DNA from: Ochrobactrum vermis
Lineage (GTDB): Bacteria > Pseudomonadota > Alphaproteobacteria > Rhizobiales > Rhizobiaceae
Reading direction: 5' to 3'
DNA: 64,000 nucleotides
Assembly: GCF_002975205.1 (NCBI RefSeq)
Contig: NZ_PCOC01000002.1
Location: 1,007,001-1,071,000, forward strand
Part shown: positions 18,281 to 26,994 of the stretch, piece after piece
Position numbering within the stretch: position 1 is the first letter of the stretch
How the letters are laid out: each line of letters begins with the position of its first letter
The notes under the pieces: model-generated
The model's input: the letters and a program-made list of their open reading frames with translations, nothing else
The model's database searches: none
What the model was told of the DNA's origin: nothing
Position numbers and translations under genes: made by a program

Positions 18281-19753
18281 ATGTCGGGCAAGCAGGCGAA
18301 ATCCCAGCAACAAACGGAGAAAGGTGAGAATGAAAGCCTTCGTTTGGGGCAATTGCGCCTGCTGGTTGCTCTCGATGCGCTTCTTGTGGAAGGCAGTGTT
18401 GGCGGTGCTGCCAAACAGATGGGATTGAGCATCGCAGCCATGAGCCGGTTGCTTGGTCAGATTCGCGAGAAGTTCAACGATCCCATCCTGGTTCGTTCTG
18501 GCCGAAACATGGTGGCAACCCCGAAAGCAGAAGCGTTGCGTGGACGGCTGCGGCGGCTGGCGAGTGAAGCTGAAACGCTATTGAGTTTGAACCTTGCTGA
18601 GTTGCCGAAATCGAATTGCACCGGGCATCATGGGTGGAAGCGAAGCGCCATTGTAGCGCCGCCGCCGCTTGGTATCCGCAAGGTTGTCGAACTTGAAAAT
18701 CATCCAACACCGGAGCAGCTTGCTGCACAATTCGCCAATATTCAGGGCGAAAACGACCCGGTCAGGAGACTTGCAAAATATATTGCCGTGATAGGACGGA
18801 AGGTCGGGCACACCCGACCTCTCGAAATGTCCGAGGCCGAAGATGCATTCACGACGATTTTTACAGGCAATGCCGATCCGATGCAGATCAGCGCCTTGCT
18901 CCGGCTTATCCATTATCGCGGAGAAACCGCTCCCGAACTTGCAGGCATGGTGCGTGCGGCGAGACGAATTTATTCTGTAGACTCAGGGTTGAATATACCG
19001 GCCCTGGACTGGCCAGCCTATCTATCACCCAATTCCATGCAGTCACCATGGTTCATGCTTTCGGCCTTGCTGGTCGCCCGAGCCGGCTATCCGGTCCTCA
19101 TGCATGGCAACTGCGGTACAGGTGAAATCTCGGGCAAACTTGAGATAGCGGCTGAAGCTATCAATCTGCCGATTGCAACGTCCCATTCCCTGGCTGAAAG
19201 TGCTTTGAGAGCACATGGTATCTGTTTCATGCCGATGGCAGGTTTTGCTCCTCAGATTCACGCGTTGATGGCACTTTATCCTTTGTTTGATTCGCGTTCG
19301 TCGATGAACAGCCTTGTTCACCTTCTCAATCCGATGTGTCTCAAGGCATCATTTCTGGGTGTTACTCAACCTACATATCGCGAATTACATCGCGATGCGG
19401 GTGCGCTTCTTGGTATCTCGTCGATTTCCGTAGTTTCAACCAGTCGCGATGTTGCCGAGCTGGTTCCGCACCGAACGCATACGATCCACAGGCTTATCGA
19501 TGGGCGTGAAACGGATTTGTTGCTCCCGATACTTTCCAAAGAGAGCAGTGACAGGCATTCGAACTTTAGTTCATTCGAGTACTGGTCCGGTGTCTGGTCC
19601 GGTGCCGCAGTGGACAAACGAGCAGAAAATACAATCGTGGCAACAGCTGCCATGGCGATGATGACGGCGGCGTCTGCAGATAACGAAAGTTATGCGCAGT
19701 TCTTTGAGAAAGCTGAAGAGTTCTGGCGCAACCGTCACGGACGAACGGCGTGA
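18281..19753 (+). CDS. Fusion of LysR-type HTH with TrpD2-like phosphoribosyltransferase-fold protein
   Basis: A 490-aa protein with two parts. Residues about 20-90 form an HTH_1-like domain (LGQLRLLVALDALLVEGSVG, then AAKQMGLSIAAMSRLLGQIR). From about residue 125 onward the sequence follows the TrpD/TrpD2 (YbiB) glycosyltransferase-3 fold: helical N-domain (FTTIFTGNADPMQISALLRL, ETAPELAGMVRAAR), then YPVLMHGNCGTGEISGKLEI where the family has its nucleotide/phosphate loop. The classic GTGGD and KHGNR sequences of anthranilate phosphoribosyltransferase are not intact. YbiB binds nucleic acid, so a DNA- or RNA-binding regulator is as likely as an enzyme. It faces the siderophore receptor. No effector-binding LysR domain is present. 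Confidence 0.75.
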   Translation: MSGKQAKSQQQTEKGENESLRLGQLRLLVALDALLVEGSVGGAAKQMGLSIAAMSRLLGQIREKFNDPILVRSGRNMVATPKAEALRGRLRRLASEAETLLSLNLAELPKSNCTGHHGWKRSAIVAPPPLGIRKVVELENHPTPEQLAAQFANIQGENDPVRRLAKYIAVIGRKVGHTRPLEMSEAEDAFTTIFTGNADPMQISALLRLIHYRGETAPELAGMVRAARRIYSVDSGLNIPALDWPAYLSPNSMQSPWFMLSALLVARAGYPVLMHGNCGTGEISGKLEIAAEAINLPIATSHSLAESALRAHGICFMPMAGFAPQIHALMALYPLFDSRSSMNSLVHLLNPMCLKASFLGVTQPTYRELHRDAGALLGISSISVVSTSRDVAELVPHRTHTIHRLIDGRETDLLLPILSKESSDRHSNFSSFEYWSGVWSGAAVDKRAENTIVATAAMAMMTAASADNESYAQFFEKAEEFWRNRHGRTA

Positions 19754-19771
19754 TTCAGAGGTGATTGCGAT

Positions 19772-19801
19772 TGCGGAATGTAAAACTGTTTACGTTCTGC
19801 A
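19772..19801 (+). other. 13-bp hairpin downstream of the HTH-TrpD2 gene
   Basis: TGCGGAATGTAAA and TTTACGTTCTGCA pair over 13 positions as RNA (two G-U pairs) around a 4-nt loop. It begins 18 nt after the stop and is followed by AAAATTTG, not a U-tract. It could be an mRNA end structure or an operator for the aminotransferase-met operon. Confidence 0.45.
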
Positions 19802-19915
19802 AAATTTGAAAAAGCTTTCTCTCGCTCGCTCGACGATGGCAAGTCCATGCTTTGTCCACTAATTTTATAGGCTTTATCTTGCTCCCCATAAGTTCGATTG
19901 AGAAAGGGAGCGCTG

Positions 19916-21091
19916 GTGGTTAATCCGATATTCGGTGAGGTGGGAACATCTATTTTCGAGGCGATGTCGCAGCTTGCCGTCGAATGCGGGGCCATCAATC
20001 TGGGGCAAGGATTTCCAGAAGGCTTTGAACCAGCAGAGCTGCTTGACGTGGCTGCCCGCTCTCTTCGCGAAACTTCGCAACAATATCCGCCGATGATGGG
20101 ATTACCGGTTCTTCGCCGGGCCGTAGCCGAGAATGCCAGTCGCTTTTTGGGTCTCGATGTTGACTGGGAAAAAGAGGTTCTGATCACGTCCGGCGCTACG
20201 GAAGCTCTGGCTGATGTTTTCTTGGCGCATCTGGATACGGGTGACGAAGTTATCCTGTTCGAACCTGTTTATGATGCTTATGCCACGCTTATCCGCCGCG
20301 CGGGCGGGAAAGTCGTGCCGGTGCGGCTGAAACCGCCTCACTGGGAATTGCCGCAAGAAGAGCTGATAAAAGCGATCTCTTCACGGACGAAACTCATTGT
20401 CGTCAATACGCCGATGAATCCCATCGGGAAGATATTCGATCTAGAGGAGCTGGATTTTCTCGCCGAACTCGCGATCAAGCATGATCTTCTGATCGTTTCG
20501 GATGAAGTCTATGAACATCTGATCTTCGACAATGGGTCGTTTCATTCTCTGTTGGGTGTTGAGAAAATCCGCGACCGTGTCGTACGAATTGGCTCTGCCG
20601 GAAAGAGCTTCTCATTGACAGGCTGGAAGGTCGGTTATGTGACGTCTTCCGAAAGGCTGCTAGCACCGATTGCTCGTGCACATCAGTATGTCACCTTCAC
20701 CACGCCGCCAGCGTTGCAATCGGCGGTTGCGATTGGTTTGACGTTGCCGGATAGCTACTTTCTCGATCTGCGCGCTACTTTGGCATCGCGGCGGGATTTG
20801 CTGGTCGGAGGCCTGAAATCTGCCGGGTTTGAGGTCGCCGCTGTGCCAGCTACCTATTTCGCCGTGGCCGACATACGGCCGCTTGATCCCGGAGACGACG
20901 ATCTCGATTTTTGCCGACGGCTGACGCTTGAAGCAGGTGTAACTCCTGTCCCGATCTCATCTTTTTACGGCGCGCGTGATGTACGCAGCCATGTGCGTTT
21001 CTGTTTCGCCAAACGTGACGAAACGCTGCGCGATGCCGTTTCACGACTGGCCAAGTGGAACAACAAACGGAATTGGCGTGCCGCGTCTTAG
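19916..21091 (+). CDS. PLP-dependent class I/II aminotransferase (methionine/kynurenine-type)
   Basis: A 391-aa fold-type I aminotransferase. AINLGQGFPEGFEPAELLD is the N-terminal substrate loop, VLITSGATEALADV the cofactor-binding start, VNTPMNPIGKIF the Asn-Pro motif, LLIVSDEVYEHLIF the cofactor aspartate region and RIGSAGKSFSLTGWKVGY holds the Schiff-base lysine. This pattern is shared by kynurenine-oxoglutarate transaminases and YbdL methionine aminotransferase. Location directly upstream of a MetQNI importer favours methionine or its keto acid. GTG 19916 has AGGGAG 5 nt upstream; a TTG 18 nt earlier is possible. Confidence 0.85.
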   Translation: MVNPIFGEVGTSIFEAMSQLAVECGAINLGQGFPEGFEPAELLDVAARSLRETSQQYPPMMGLPVLRRAVAENASRFLGLDVDWEKEVLITSGATEALADVFLAHLDTGDEVILFEPVYDAYATLIRRAGGKVVPVRLKPPHWELPQEELIKAISSRTKLIVVNTPMNPIGKIFDLEELDFLAELAIKHDLLIVSDEVYEHLIFDNGSFHSLLGVEKIRDRVVRIGSAGKSFSLTGWKVGYVTSSERLLAPIARAHQYVTFTTPPALQSAVAIGLTLPDSYFLDLRATLASRRDLLVGGLKSAGFEVAAVPATYFAVADIRPLDPGDDDLDFCRRLTLEAGVTPVPISSFYGARDVRSHVRFCFAKRDETLRDAVSRLAKWNNKRNWRAAS

Positions 21092-21123
21092 GCGTCTTTC
21101 GATATCACTACAGGGAAATCAGT

Positions 21124-21921
21124 ATGCATTCAGTTTCATTCTTGCGCAGTGCTGTTTCAGCGGCACTCCTTTCCGTACTCGCAGCTTCACCTTCATTAGC
21201 GGAGAAAATCCGTTTTGGCGTGACGTCCGGGCCGCACGCGGAAATCGCCGAGGCGCTTGCGCCTGTCGCCAAAGCAAAGGGGCTCGAGATTGAGATTGTG
21301 GAGTTTTCCGATGGTGCGCTGATCGATCCAGCCACGAATGACGGCGATCTGGATGCCAATGGTTTTCAACATACACCTTACTTTGATCAGCAGAATAAGG
21401 ATCGGGGCCTTAATCTCGTTGCTGTGGGAGGGCGTACCGTGTTGTTGCCGATGGCTGGCTACTCACGCAAATACAAATCTCTCGATGAACTACCGGAAGG
21501 GGCGCAAGTCTCCATTCCCAACGATCCCAGCAATGCGGGCCGCGCCTTGAAGCTGCTCGAAACTGGCGGTCTCCTTAAGCTGACCCCAGGTGTGACGTTC
21601 AACGCAACTGAACTCGATATTGTCGATAACCCGAAGAAGATCAAAATCATTCCGATGGAGACGGCCCAGCTTCCGCGATCACTGGAGGACGTGGATTTCT
21701 CGGTTATCACTTCACACTTTGCGTTGAGCGCCGGGCTGGTGCCGAGCCGTGATGCGATTCTGATCGAAGATCAGCTTTCTGATTATTTTTGCCTGCTTGC
21801 TGTTGCCGACAAAAACAAGGATGCGCCCTGGGTCAAGACGCTTGCCGACGCCTATAAGTCTCCCGACGTCAAAGCCTTCATCGAGACGAAGTTCGGCGGC
21901 AACATTATAGCGGGTTGGTGA
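21124..21921 (+). CDS. metQ: Methionine-type ABC transporter binding protein, MetQ/NlpA family
   Basis: A 265-aa NlpA-family binding protein. The ATG at 21124 starts a signal peptide (SFLRSAVSAALLSVLAASPS then LAEKI) with no lipobox cysteine, so it is a soluble periplasmic form rather than a lipoprotein. IRFGVTSGPHAEIAEALAPV, DLDANGFQHTPYFDQQN and VSIPNDPSNAGRALKLLETG are family hallmarks. It sits one base before metN. Ligand could be L- or D-methionine or a related thioether; the aminotransferase and oxygenase on either side suggest catabolism. Confidence 0.88.
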   Translation: MHSVSFLRSAVSAALLSVLAASPSLAEKIRFGVTSGPHAEIAEALAPVAKAKGLEIEIVEFSDGALIDPATNDGDLDANGFQHTPYFDQQNKDRGLNLVAVGGRTVLLPMAGYSRKYKSLDELPEGAQVSIPNDPSNAGRALKLLETGGLLKLTPGVTFNATELDIVDNPKKIKIIPMETAQLPRSLEDVDFSVITSHFALSAGLVPSRDAILIEDQLSDYFCLLAVADKNKDAPWVKTLADAYKSPDVKAFIETKFGGNIIAGW

Positions 21922-21922
21922 G

Positions 21923-23056
21923 ATGAACGTGCTCGTGCGCAGCGAACCAGTGTCGAACGCCGTACCACGCGAGAGGGCGCCGTTGCAGCCCATTATCGAC
22001 ATACGGTCGCTGACAAAGACTTATGATGTGAAGGCTGGTCCGATCATCGACAATGTTTCGCTCCAAATCGATAAGGGAACCATTCACGGTATCATTGGTC
22101 GGTCAGGCGCTGGTAAAAGTACGCTTGTACGTTGCCTTAATGGCCTGGTGCGTCCAAACAGCGGAGAGATATTCGTCGCGGGGCGTGAGATTACAACGCT
22201 TGGACAAGACGAGTTACGACGACTTCGGCGTGACGTATCGATGATATTTCAGCACTTTAGCCTTCTCTCTTCTCGAACAGCTTATGGAAATGTAGCTCTG
22301 CCTCTGGAATTGGCAGGTGTGGATCGCAGCACCATAAGCAACCGAGTAAACGACCTACTGGATCTGGTCGGCCTCAAGGGAAAGGCTGATGCCTATCCAT
22401 CAGAATTGTCAGGTGGCCAGAAACAACGTGTGGGCATAGCAAGAGCATTGGCTCTGGAACCAAGCGTTTTGTTGTCAGATGAAGCTACATCAGCTCTTGA
22501 TCCTGAAACGACAGAACAAATCCTCTCTCTCTTGAAAGATATCAATCGACGGTTAGGGCTGACGATCGTGCTCATTACGCACGAGATGGACGTCGTGCGC
22601 CAGATCGCAGACCATGTGACGGTTCTTGATGCCGGAAGAGTTGTTGAAAGTGGAGGGACCTTCGACGTCTTCGCCTTTCCGCAATCCGTTATCGCCCGGT
22701 CGTTTTTGGCAAGTATTGTCGCCCACGATTTGCCGTCGGAAGTGTCGCGGCGACTGCTTCGGGAACCGGCTGCCGGGTCAGACCCGGTTCTCCGCATCAT
22801 TTTCTCCGGCGAAGCTGCGCACGCACCGGTTGTTGCAACGTTGGTGCAGCGCTTTGGGATCAATCCGAACATACTACATGGACGCATAGACTATATTGGT
22901 GGGCAACCTTTGGGCATCATGACACTCGTTGCTGAAGGGGCACCGGCCAATCTTGCGGACGTCTGCAGCTATCTTTCTTCACTCAACCTTCATGGAGAGG
23001 TTATCGGTCATGTTGTCCGAACTGTTTCCGACGGCGCTCGTAGGGCTATTGCTTGA
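21923..23056 (+). CDS. metN: Methionine ABC transporter ATPase MetN
   Basis: A 377-aa ATPase. Walker A GRSGAGKSTLVRC is near residue 59, the Q-loop is in MIFQHFSLLSSRTAYGNVALPL, signature ELSGGQKQRVGIARAL is mid-protein and Walker B VLLSDEATSALDPETT follows. The C-terminal 90 residues (LRIIFSGEAAHAPVVATLVQ and on) form the NIL domain through which methionine inhibits transport in this family. The start lies 1 nt after metQ; the 3' end overlaps the metI start by 47 nt. Confidence 0.92.
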   Translation: MNVLVRSEPVSNAVPRERAPLQPIIDIRSLTKTYDVKAGPIIDNVSLQIDKGTIHGIIGRSGAGKSTLVRCLNGLVRPNSGEIFVAGREITTLGQDELRRLRRDVSMIFQHFSLLSSRTAYGNVALPLELAGVDRSTISNRVNDLLDLVGLKGKADAYPSELSGGQKQRVGIARALALEPSVLLSDEATSALDPETTEQILSLLKDINRRLGLTIVLITHEMDVVRQIADHVTVLDAGRVVESGGTFDVFAFPQSVIARSFLASIVAHDLPSEVSRRLLREPAAGSDPVLRIIFSGEAAHAPVVATLVQRFGINPNILHGRIDYIGGQPLGIMTLVAEGAPANLADVCSYLSSLNLHGEVIGHVVRTVSDGARRAIA

Positions 23057-23702
23057 ATCGCTGAGGCAGACGGCCACTATGGTGGCTGCGTCTGCCATCT
23101 TGTCCACATTGATAGGTCTGCCGCTGGGTGTTGCACTGGTCGTGACCAGCCAGGGTCAGTTTCTTGAGCGACCGGTCTTCAATCGCGTGGCGGGGACGGC
23201 TGTCAATCTGGTCCGCTCCACACCATTCATTATTCTGATGGTGGCGATCATTCCACTAACGCGTCTGATCGCCGGAACAACCGTTGGCACCTATGCGGCC
23301 ATAGTTCCGCTGACGGCGGCAATCACCCCACTCTATGCACGGCTCGCCGAAACAGCGATGCGGGAAGTAGACCAAAGCCTGGTCGAGGCTGCTGAAAGCA
23401 TGGGCGCAACGCCAATTCAGATCATTTTCAAGGTGCTTTTGCCTGAGGCGCTACCCGGTATCATCGCGGGGCAAACGGTTACTCTTGTCAGCCTTGTCGG
23501 GTATTCGGCGATGGCTGGAACCGTCGGAGGCGGCGGTCTAGGTGATCTGGGAATTCGTTTCGGTTATCAGCGGTTCATGCCGGAAGTCATGGTTGCTGTC
23601 GTCATCATTCTGGTTGCTATCGTTCAATCCATCCAGATCACGGGCGACTATGCCGCTCGTCTCGTCAATCACCGCGTAGTACGCAGCCGTCGCTCGCGCT
23701 AG
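23010..23702 (+). CDS. metI: Methionine ABC transporter permease MetI
   Basis: A 230-aa inner-membrane permease with five or six hydrophobic segments. LRQTATMVAASAILSTLIGL, VNLVRSTPFIILMVAIIPLT and the EAA loop (EAAESMGATPIQIIFKVLLP) match MetI. The frame is open further upstream, but ATG 23010 has GGAGAGG 9 nt before it, gives the usual length and lies inside the end of metN, so the two are translationally coupled. Confidence 0.9.
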   Translation: MLSELFPTALVGLLLESLRQTATMVAASAILSTLIGLPLGVALVVTSQGQFLERPVFNRVAGTAVNLVRSTPFIILMVAIIPLTRLIAGTTVGTYAAIVPLTAAITPLYARLAETAMREVDQSLVEAAESMGATPIQIIFKVLLPEALPGIIAGQTVTLVSLVGYSAMAGTVGGGGLGDLGIRFGYQRFMPEVMVAVVIILVAIVQSIQITGDYAARLVNHRVVRSRRSR

Positions 23703-23722
23703 GAATTCGTCAGGAGAAACCA

Positions 23723-24781
23723 ATGTCCATACACACCACCCCGATCAATCTGCCTTTGCTCGACTTGTCGCGTTTCAATGGAACTGCCGAAGAGCGTGGC
23801 AACTTTATTGAAGAGCTACGCCGCACGCTTCATGACCATGGCTTTTTCTATCTTACAGGGCATGGCGTCGACCCAAAGCTCGTGGAAGACGTCGTTGCCA
23901 CGGCAAAGAAGTTCTTTGCACTTCCTGCTGAAGAAAAACTCAAGATAGAAATGGTGAAGTCGGCACATTTTCGCGGCTACAACCGCGCTGGTTTTGAACG
24001 GACGCGTGGTCAGCAGGATTGGCGCGAGCAGCTTGATATCAACACTGAATCGGAACCGGCTACGATTGGTGCCGATAGCCCGGCATGGAAGCGTCTGATC
24101 GGTCCAAACCAATGGCCGGAAGCATTGCCCGAACTCAAGTCGTTGCTGCTTGCCTATCAGGCCGAAGTAACACGTGTCGGTATCGATATTCTGAAAGCAA
24201 TCGCTGCTGCTCTTGGGCAGTCGGAAGATTTCTTCGCCCAGATTTACGAACCACATCCATCCCAGCTATTGAAGATTATCCGGTATCCGGGGCGTGATGT
24301 AGCGGAAAGCGAGCAGGGAGTGGGAGCCCACAAGGACGGGGGTTTCGTAACGGTGCTGCTGCAAGACGTCGTTCCCGGCCTGCGCGTCCAGCGGGAAGAT
24401 GGCGAGTGGGTTGACGCACCTCCGGTTCCCGGCACGTTTGTCGTCAATACGGGGGAACTGCTTGAGCTTGCCACCAATGGATTTGTGCGAGCGGATGTGC
24501 ATGGTGTCGTCGCTCCCCCAGCAGGCGTAGAGCGCTTCTCTGTCGCCTTTTTCCTTGGTGCACGTTATGATGCAACGATCCCGGTGATAGACTTACCGGA
24601 TGAATTGAAGACCAAGGAACGTGGGGTGACTGTCGATGCTCTGAATCCGATCTTCCGTGAAGTCGGCGCAAACAATCTCAAAAGTCGCCTCCGGTCGCAT
24701 CCAGATGTTGCGCGCGCCCATCATGCGGATTTGCTAACGCCTGAGCAACTGGCTGAGCGGTTGCCCGGATCAGCATATTGA
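23723..24781 (+). CDS. 2-oxoglutarate/Fe(II)-dependent oxygenase (isopenicillin N synthase-like)
   Basis: A 352-aa non-haem iron oxygenase of the DIOX_N plus 2OG-FeII_Oxy architecture. The N-terminal half has LPLLDLSRFNG and DHGFFYLTGHGVDPKLVEDV. The iron ligands appear as GVGAHKDGGFVTVL (HxD) and RADVHGVV (distal His), and ERFSVAFF supplies the RxS co-substrate motif. It has a GGAG-type ribosome-binding site and lies 20 nt after metI, so it belongs to the met operon. Substrate is not inferable; hydroxylation of a methionine-derived acid is one possibility. A strong terminator follows. Confidence 0.85.
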   Translation: MSIHTTPINLPLLDLSRFNGTAEERGNFIEELRRTLHDHGFFYLTGHGVDPKLVEDVVATAKKFFALPAEEKLKIEMVKSAHFRGYNRAGFERTRGQQDWREQLDINTESEPATIGADSPAWKRLIGPNQWPEALPELKSLLLAYQAEVTRVGIDILKAIAAALGQSEDFFAQIYEPHPSQLLKIIRYPGRDVAESEQGVGAHKDGGFVTVLLQDVVPGLRVQREDGEWVDAPPVPGTFVVNTGELLELATNGFVRADVHGVVAPPAGVERFSVAFFLGARYDATIPVIDLPDELKTKERGVTVDALNPIFREVGANNLKSRLRSHPDVARAHHADLLTPEQLAERLPGSAY

Positions 24782-24803
24782 CGGATTGATCGGCGGTTTT
24801 CAC

Positions 24804-24836
24804 GGCGTCGCGGTCATGTCGACCGGGACGCCTTTT
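24804..24836 (+). terminator. Rho-independent terminator after the met-oxygenase operon
   Basis: GGCGTC-G-CGGTC and GACCG-G-GACGCC form an 11-bp stem with one internal mismatch and a 5-nt ATGTC loop, followed by TTTT. It begins 23 nt after the oxygenase stop. Confidence 0.8.
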
Positions 24837-25215
24837 CCCCATCCCTTGACGGCAATTGCGCTGGTCTCATCAGTAGCCAAGGAATGGGCTCAGGGTATGC
24901 CGTTAATCCAGATTTTCTGGATCGTGCGACACTCTGACGAGTGAGCGCCGTTCATACTTCGCTTGTTCGTTGACATTTATAAGCTGCGATTACTGGCAGG
25001 AGAGACGGAACTGTCATTTTGGTGGTGACCTTTGTCGTTTTGTTCAGTAAATTTAGGCTCCCTTTTGCAAAAATTTCGGCAAATTGACCGTGCAGTTGTC
25101 ATTTTGAACAGTTTGCCCCTCTAAATTTAACAAATCCACGGCTTGATCGTTCGAAGCAACAATGGAAATCTCCCTGCACTTATAAAAAGCGTGACGTAGG
25201 GAGGGGATCGCTGAA
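24837..25215 (+). promoter_or_regulatory. Control region of the amidohydrolase-peptide importer operon
   Basis: About 380 bp without a gene. It holds three direct repeats TGTC(A/G)TTTTG at 25012-25021, 25033-25042 and 25097-25106 (spacings 21 and 64 bp, close to whole helical turns), with a degenerate relative TGACATTTAT at 24971-24980, 41 bp before the first. Overlapping these, TAAATTTAG (25048-25056) is inverted as CTAAATTTA (25121-25129). This architecture suggests a multi-site activator or repressor binding cooperatively on one DNA face. No RNA gene was recognised. Confidence 0.5.
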
Positions 25216-26847
25216 ATGCCTGTAATGCCCGAATTGTGTGCCGATACCATAGTTTATAACGGTACGATCTGGTGTGGATATGAAGAGGGTACAGTTGAAG
25301 CCCTGGCCATCTGGCAAGGCAAGGTGCTTGCAACGGGTACAAAGGACCAAGTTTGGTCTTTGAAGGGCGAAAATACGCATTTGGTCGATCTGAAAGGGCG
25401 CTTTGCTACGCCCGGACTGAACGATGCTCATTTGCATCTAATTTCCGTCGGACTGACACTCAAATGGATCGACGCGACGCCTCAGGCAGCGCCGACATTG
25501 CAAAGCTTGCTAGAAGCCATTCGGGATACGGCTGCTTCGGCCCCTCCGGGAACATGGATCAGAGCGCGCGGTTACGACCAGACCAAGCTCGATATAGGTC
25601 GCCATCCACATAAATCAGAGCTCGACGCCGTGGCACCAAACCACCCAGTCATGCTGGTGCGCGCCTGTGGCCACGTTTCTATTTTCAACTCCAAAGCCTT
25701 TGAGCTGGCGGGAATTGATGAAAAATCGCCAGTGCCGGATGGTGGATTGATCGAGCAGCGAAATGGAATGTTGACAGGAATGGTCGCCGAAAATGCACAA
25801 GGTGCAGTGCGCAAGGCTATTCCAAAGGCAACGACCGAAGAGATGATCGAGGCCATAGAGGCTGCGGGCAACCTATTGCTCTCATATGGCATTACCAGCG
25901 TCATGGATGCAGCCGTCGGGCAGGTTGCGGGCTTTGATGAAATTCGCGCCTATAATGTTGCGAAGCTTCAAAAGCGGTTGCCGGTGCGCACCTGGCTGGT
26001 CTTGCTGGGTGATCCCGGTCCGTCGATTGTCGAGAAATGTTATGAGGCCGGGCTGGTGTCCGGTGTTGGCGACGACATGCTGACCGTGGGCGCCGTCAAG
26101 ATTTTCCTTGATGGTTCGGCAGGTGGGCGGACAGCCTGGATGAGCAAGCCATATCTGGGTGATGACAACAATATCGGCGTGCAGATATTGCCGGATGCGG
26201 AACTGGAAGCGCTGGTGCTTGATGCCCATAAGAAGGGCTATCAGCTTGCCTGTCACGCAATCGGCGATGCAGCAATCGGTCAGCTGATCACAGCCTATGA
26301 AAAGGCGCTCACAGCGCACCCTGACCCCGACCGCCGTCATCGCATCGAGCACTGCGGCTTCTCCTCGCCGGAGCAACATGAGCGAATGAAAAAAGCTGGC
26401 ATCTATCCATGCCCGCAGCAGGTGTTCATCTACGACTTTGGTGATGCATATATCTCTGTTCTTGGCGAGGAACGTGCACTTTCCAGCTACCCATTGAAGA
26501 CCTGGAAAGATCTCGGCTTCAAGCCTGCGACCGGTAGCGATTCACCCGTCTGTCACACGAATCCCTACCCGAATATCTATTCGATGCTGACGCGTGAAAC
26601 GGGCAAAGGAACGGTGATGGATGCCCGCGAATGCGTGACTATCGAAGAGGCTCTTCAGGTCTATACGGAATTTGGCGCGTTTTCTCAGAAGCTGGAGAAT
26701 GTGAAGGGCAAGCTCATACCGGGACAGGTTGCTGATCTGGCAGTCTTTTCACGCAATATGCTCACGGCAAAACCGGAGGAAATTCTCAACGACACGCACT
26801 GTGTTCTGACCATGCGCGATGGAGAGGTCGTTTTCGAACGATCCTGA
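25216..26847 (+). CDS. Metal-dependent amidohydrolase, YtcJ/NfdA type
   Basis: A 543-aa cytoplasmic amidohydrolase (amidohydrolase_3). TPGLNDAHLHLISVGL holds the first metal-binding HxH pair, GAVKIFLDGSAGGRTAW the catalytic-site stretch with the bridging lysine region, LACHAIGDAAIGQL and RHRIEHCGF further metal histidines, and TGSDSPVCHTNPYPN the final aspartate. ADLAVFSRNMLTAKPEEI is the usual C-terminal beta-sandwich closure. YtcJ proteins hydrolyse N-formyl or N-acyl amines. Its position ahead of a peptide importer suggests that the imported compound carries an amide bond it cleaves. The start has GGGAGGGG 9 nt upstream. Confidence 0.87.
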   Translation: MPVMPELCADTIVYNGTIWCGYEEGTVEALAIWQGKVLATGTKDQVWSLKGENTHLVDLKGRFATPGLNDAHLHLISVGLTLKWIDATPQAAPTLQSLLEAIRDTAASAPPGTWIRARGYDQTKLDIGRHPHKSELDAVAPNHPVMLVRACGHVSIFNSKAFELAGIDEKSPVPDGGLIEQRNGMLTGMVAENAQGAVRKAIPKATTEEMIEAIEAAGNLLLSYGITSVMDAAVGQVAGFDEIRAYNVAKLQKRLPVRTWLVLLGDPGPSIVEKCYEAGLVSGVGDDMLTVGAVKIFLDGSAGGRTAWMSKPYLGDDNNIGVQILPDAELEALVLDAHKKGYQLACHAIGDAAIGQLITAYEKALTAHPDPDRRHRIEHCGFSSPEQHERMKKAGIYPCPQQVFIYDFGDAYISVLGEERALSSYPLKTWKDLGFKPATGSDSPVCHTNPYPNIYSMLTRETGKGTVMDARECVTIEEALQVYTEFGAFSQKLENVKGKLIPGQVADLAVFSRNMLTAKPEEILNDTHCVLTMRDGEVVFERS

Positions 26848-26888
26848 TACATATGCTCCCGATGTTTCGGGGGCAGATAAAAAGAATT

Positions 26889-26944
26889 GAAGCGCAAACG
26901 CTTCGGGGCAATTTCGGGCAGCTAGTTTTCGGTTAAGCTGCCCG
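26889..26944 (+). other. Two hairpins in the amidohydrolase / binding-protein gap
   Basis: GAAGCG-CAAA-CGCTTC (26889-26904) is followed by a perfect 9-bp stem CGGGCAGCT/AGCTGCCCG (26915-26923, 26936-26944). A weaker CTCCCGA/TCGGGGG stem precedes both at about 26862-26879. There is no T-tract, so a leader structure or processing site before the binding-protein gene is more likely than a terminator. Confidence 0.5.
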
Positions 26945-26994
26945 ACGGACGGTTCGATTGAATCGCAAGAATTACATTTATGAAGGGGAACAAT

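Noticed and set aside
19754..21123. SAM riboswitch upstream of the metQNI genes
   Set aside because: Neither the SAM-I nor the short SAM-II core could be matched; only a simple hairpin is visible.
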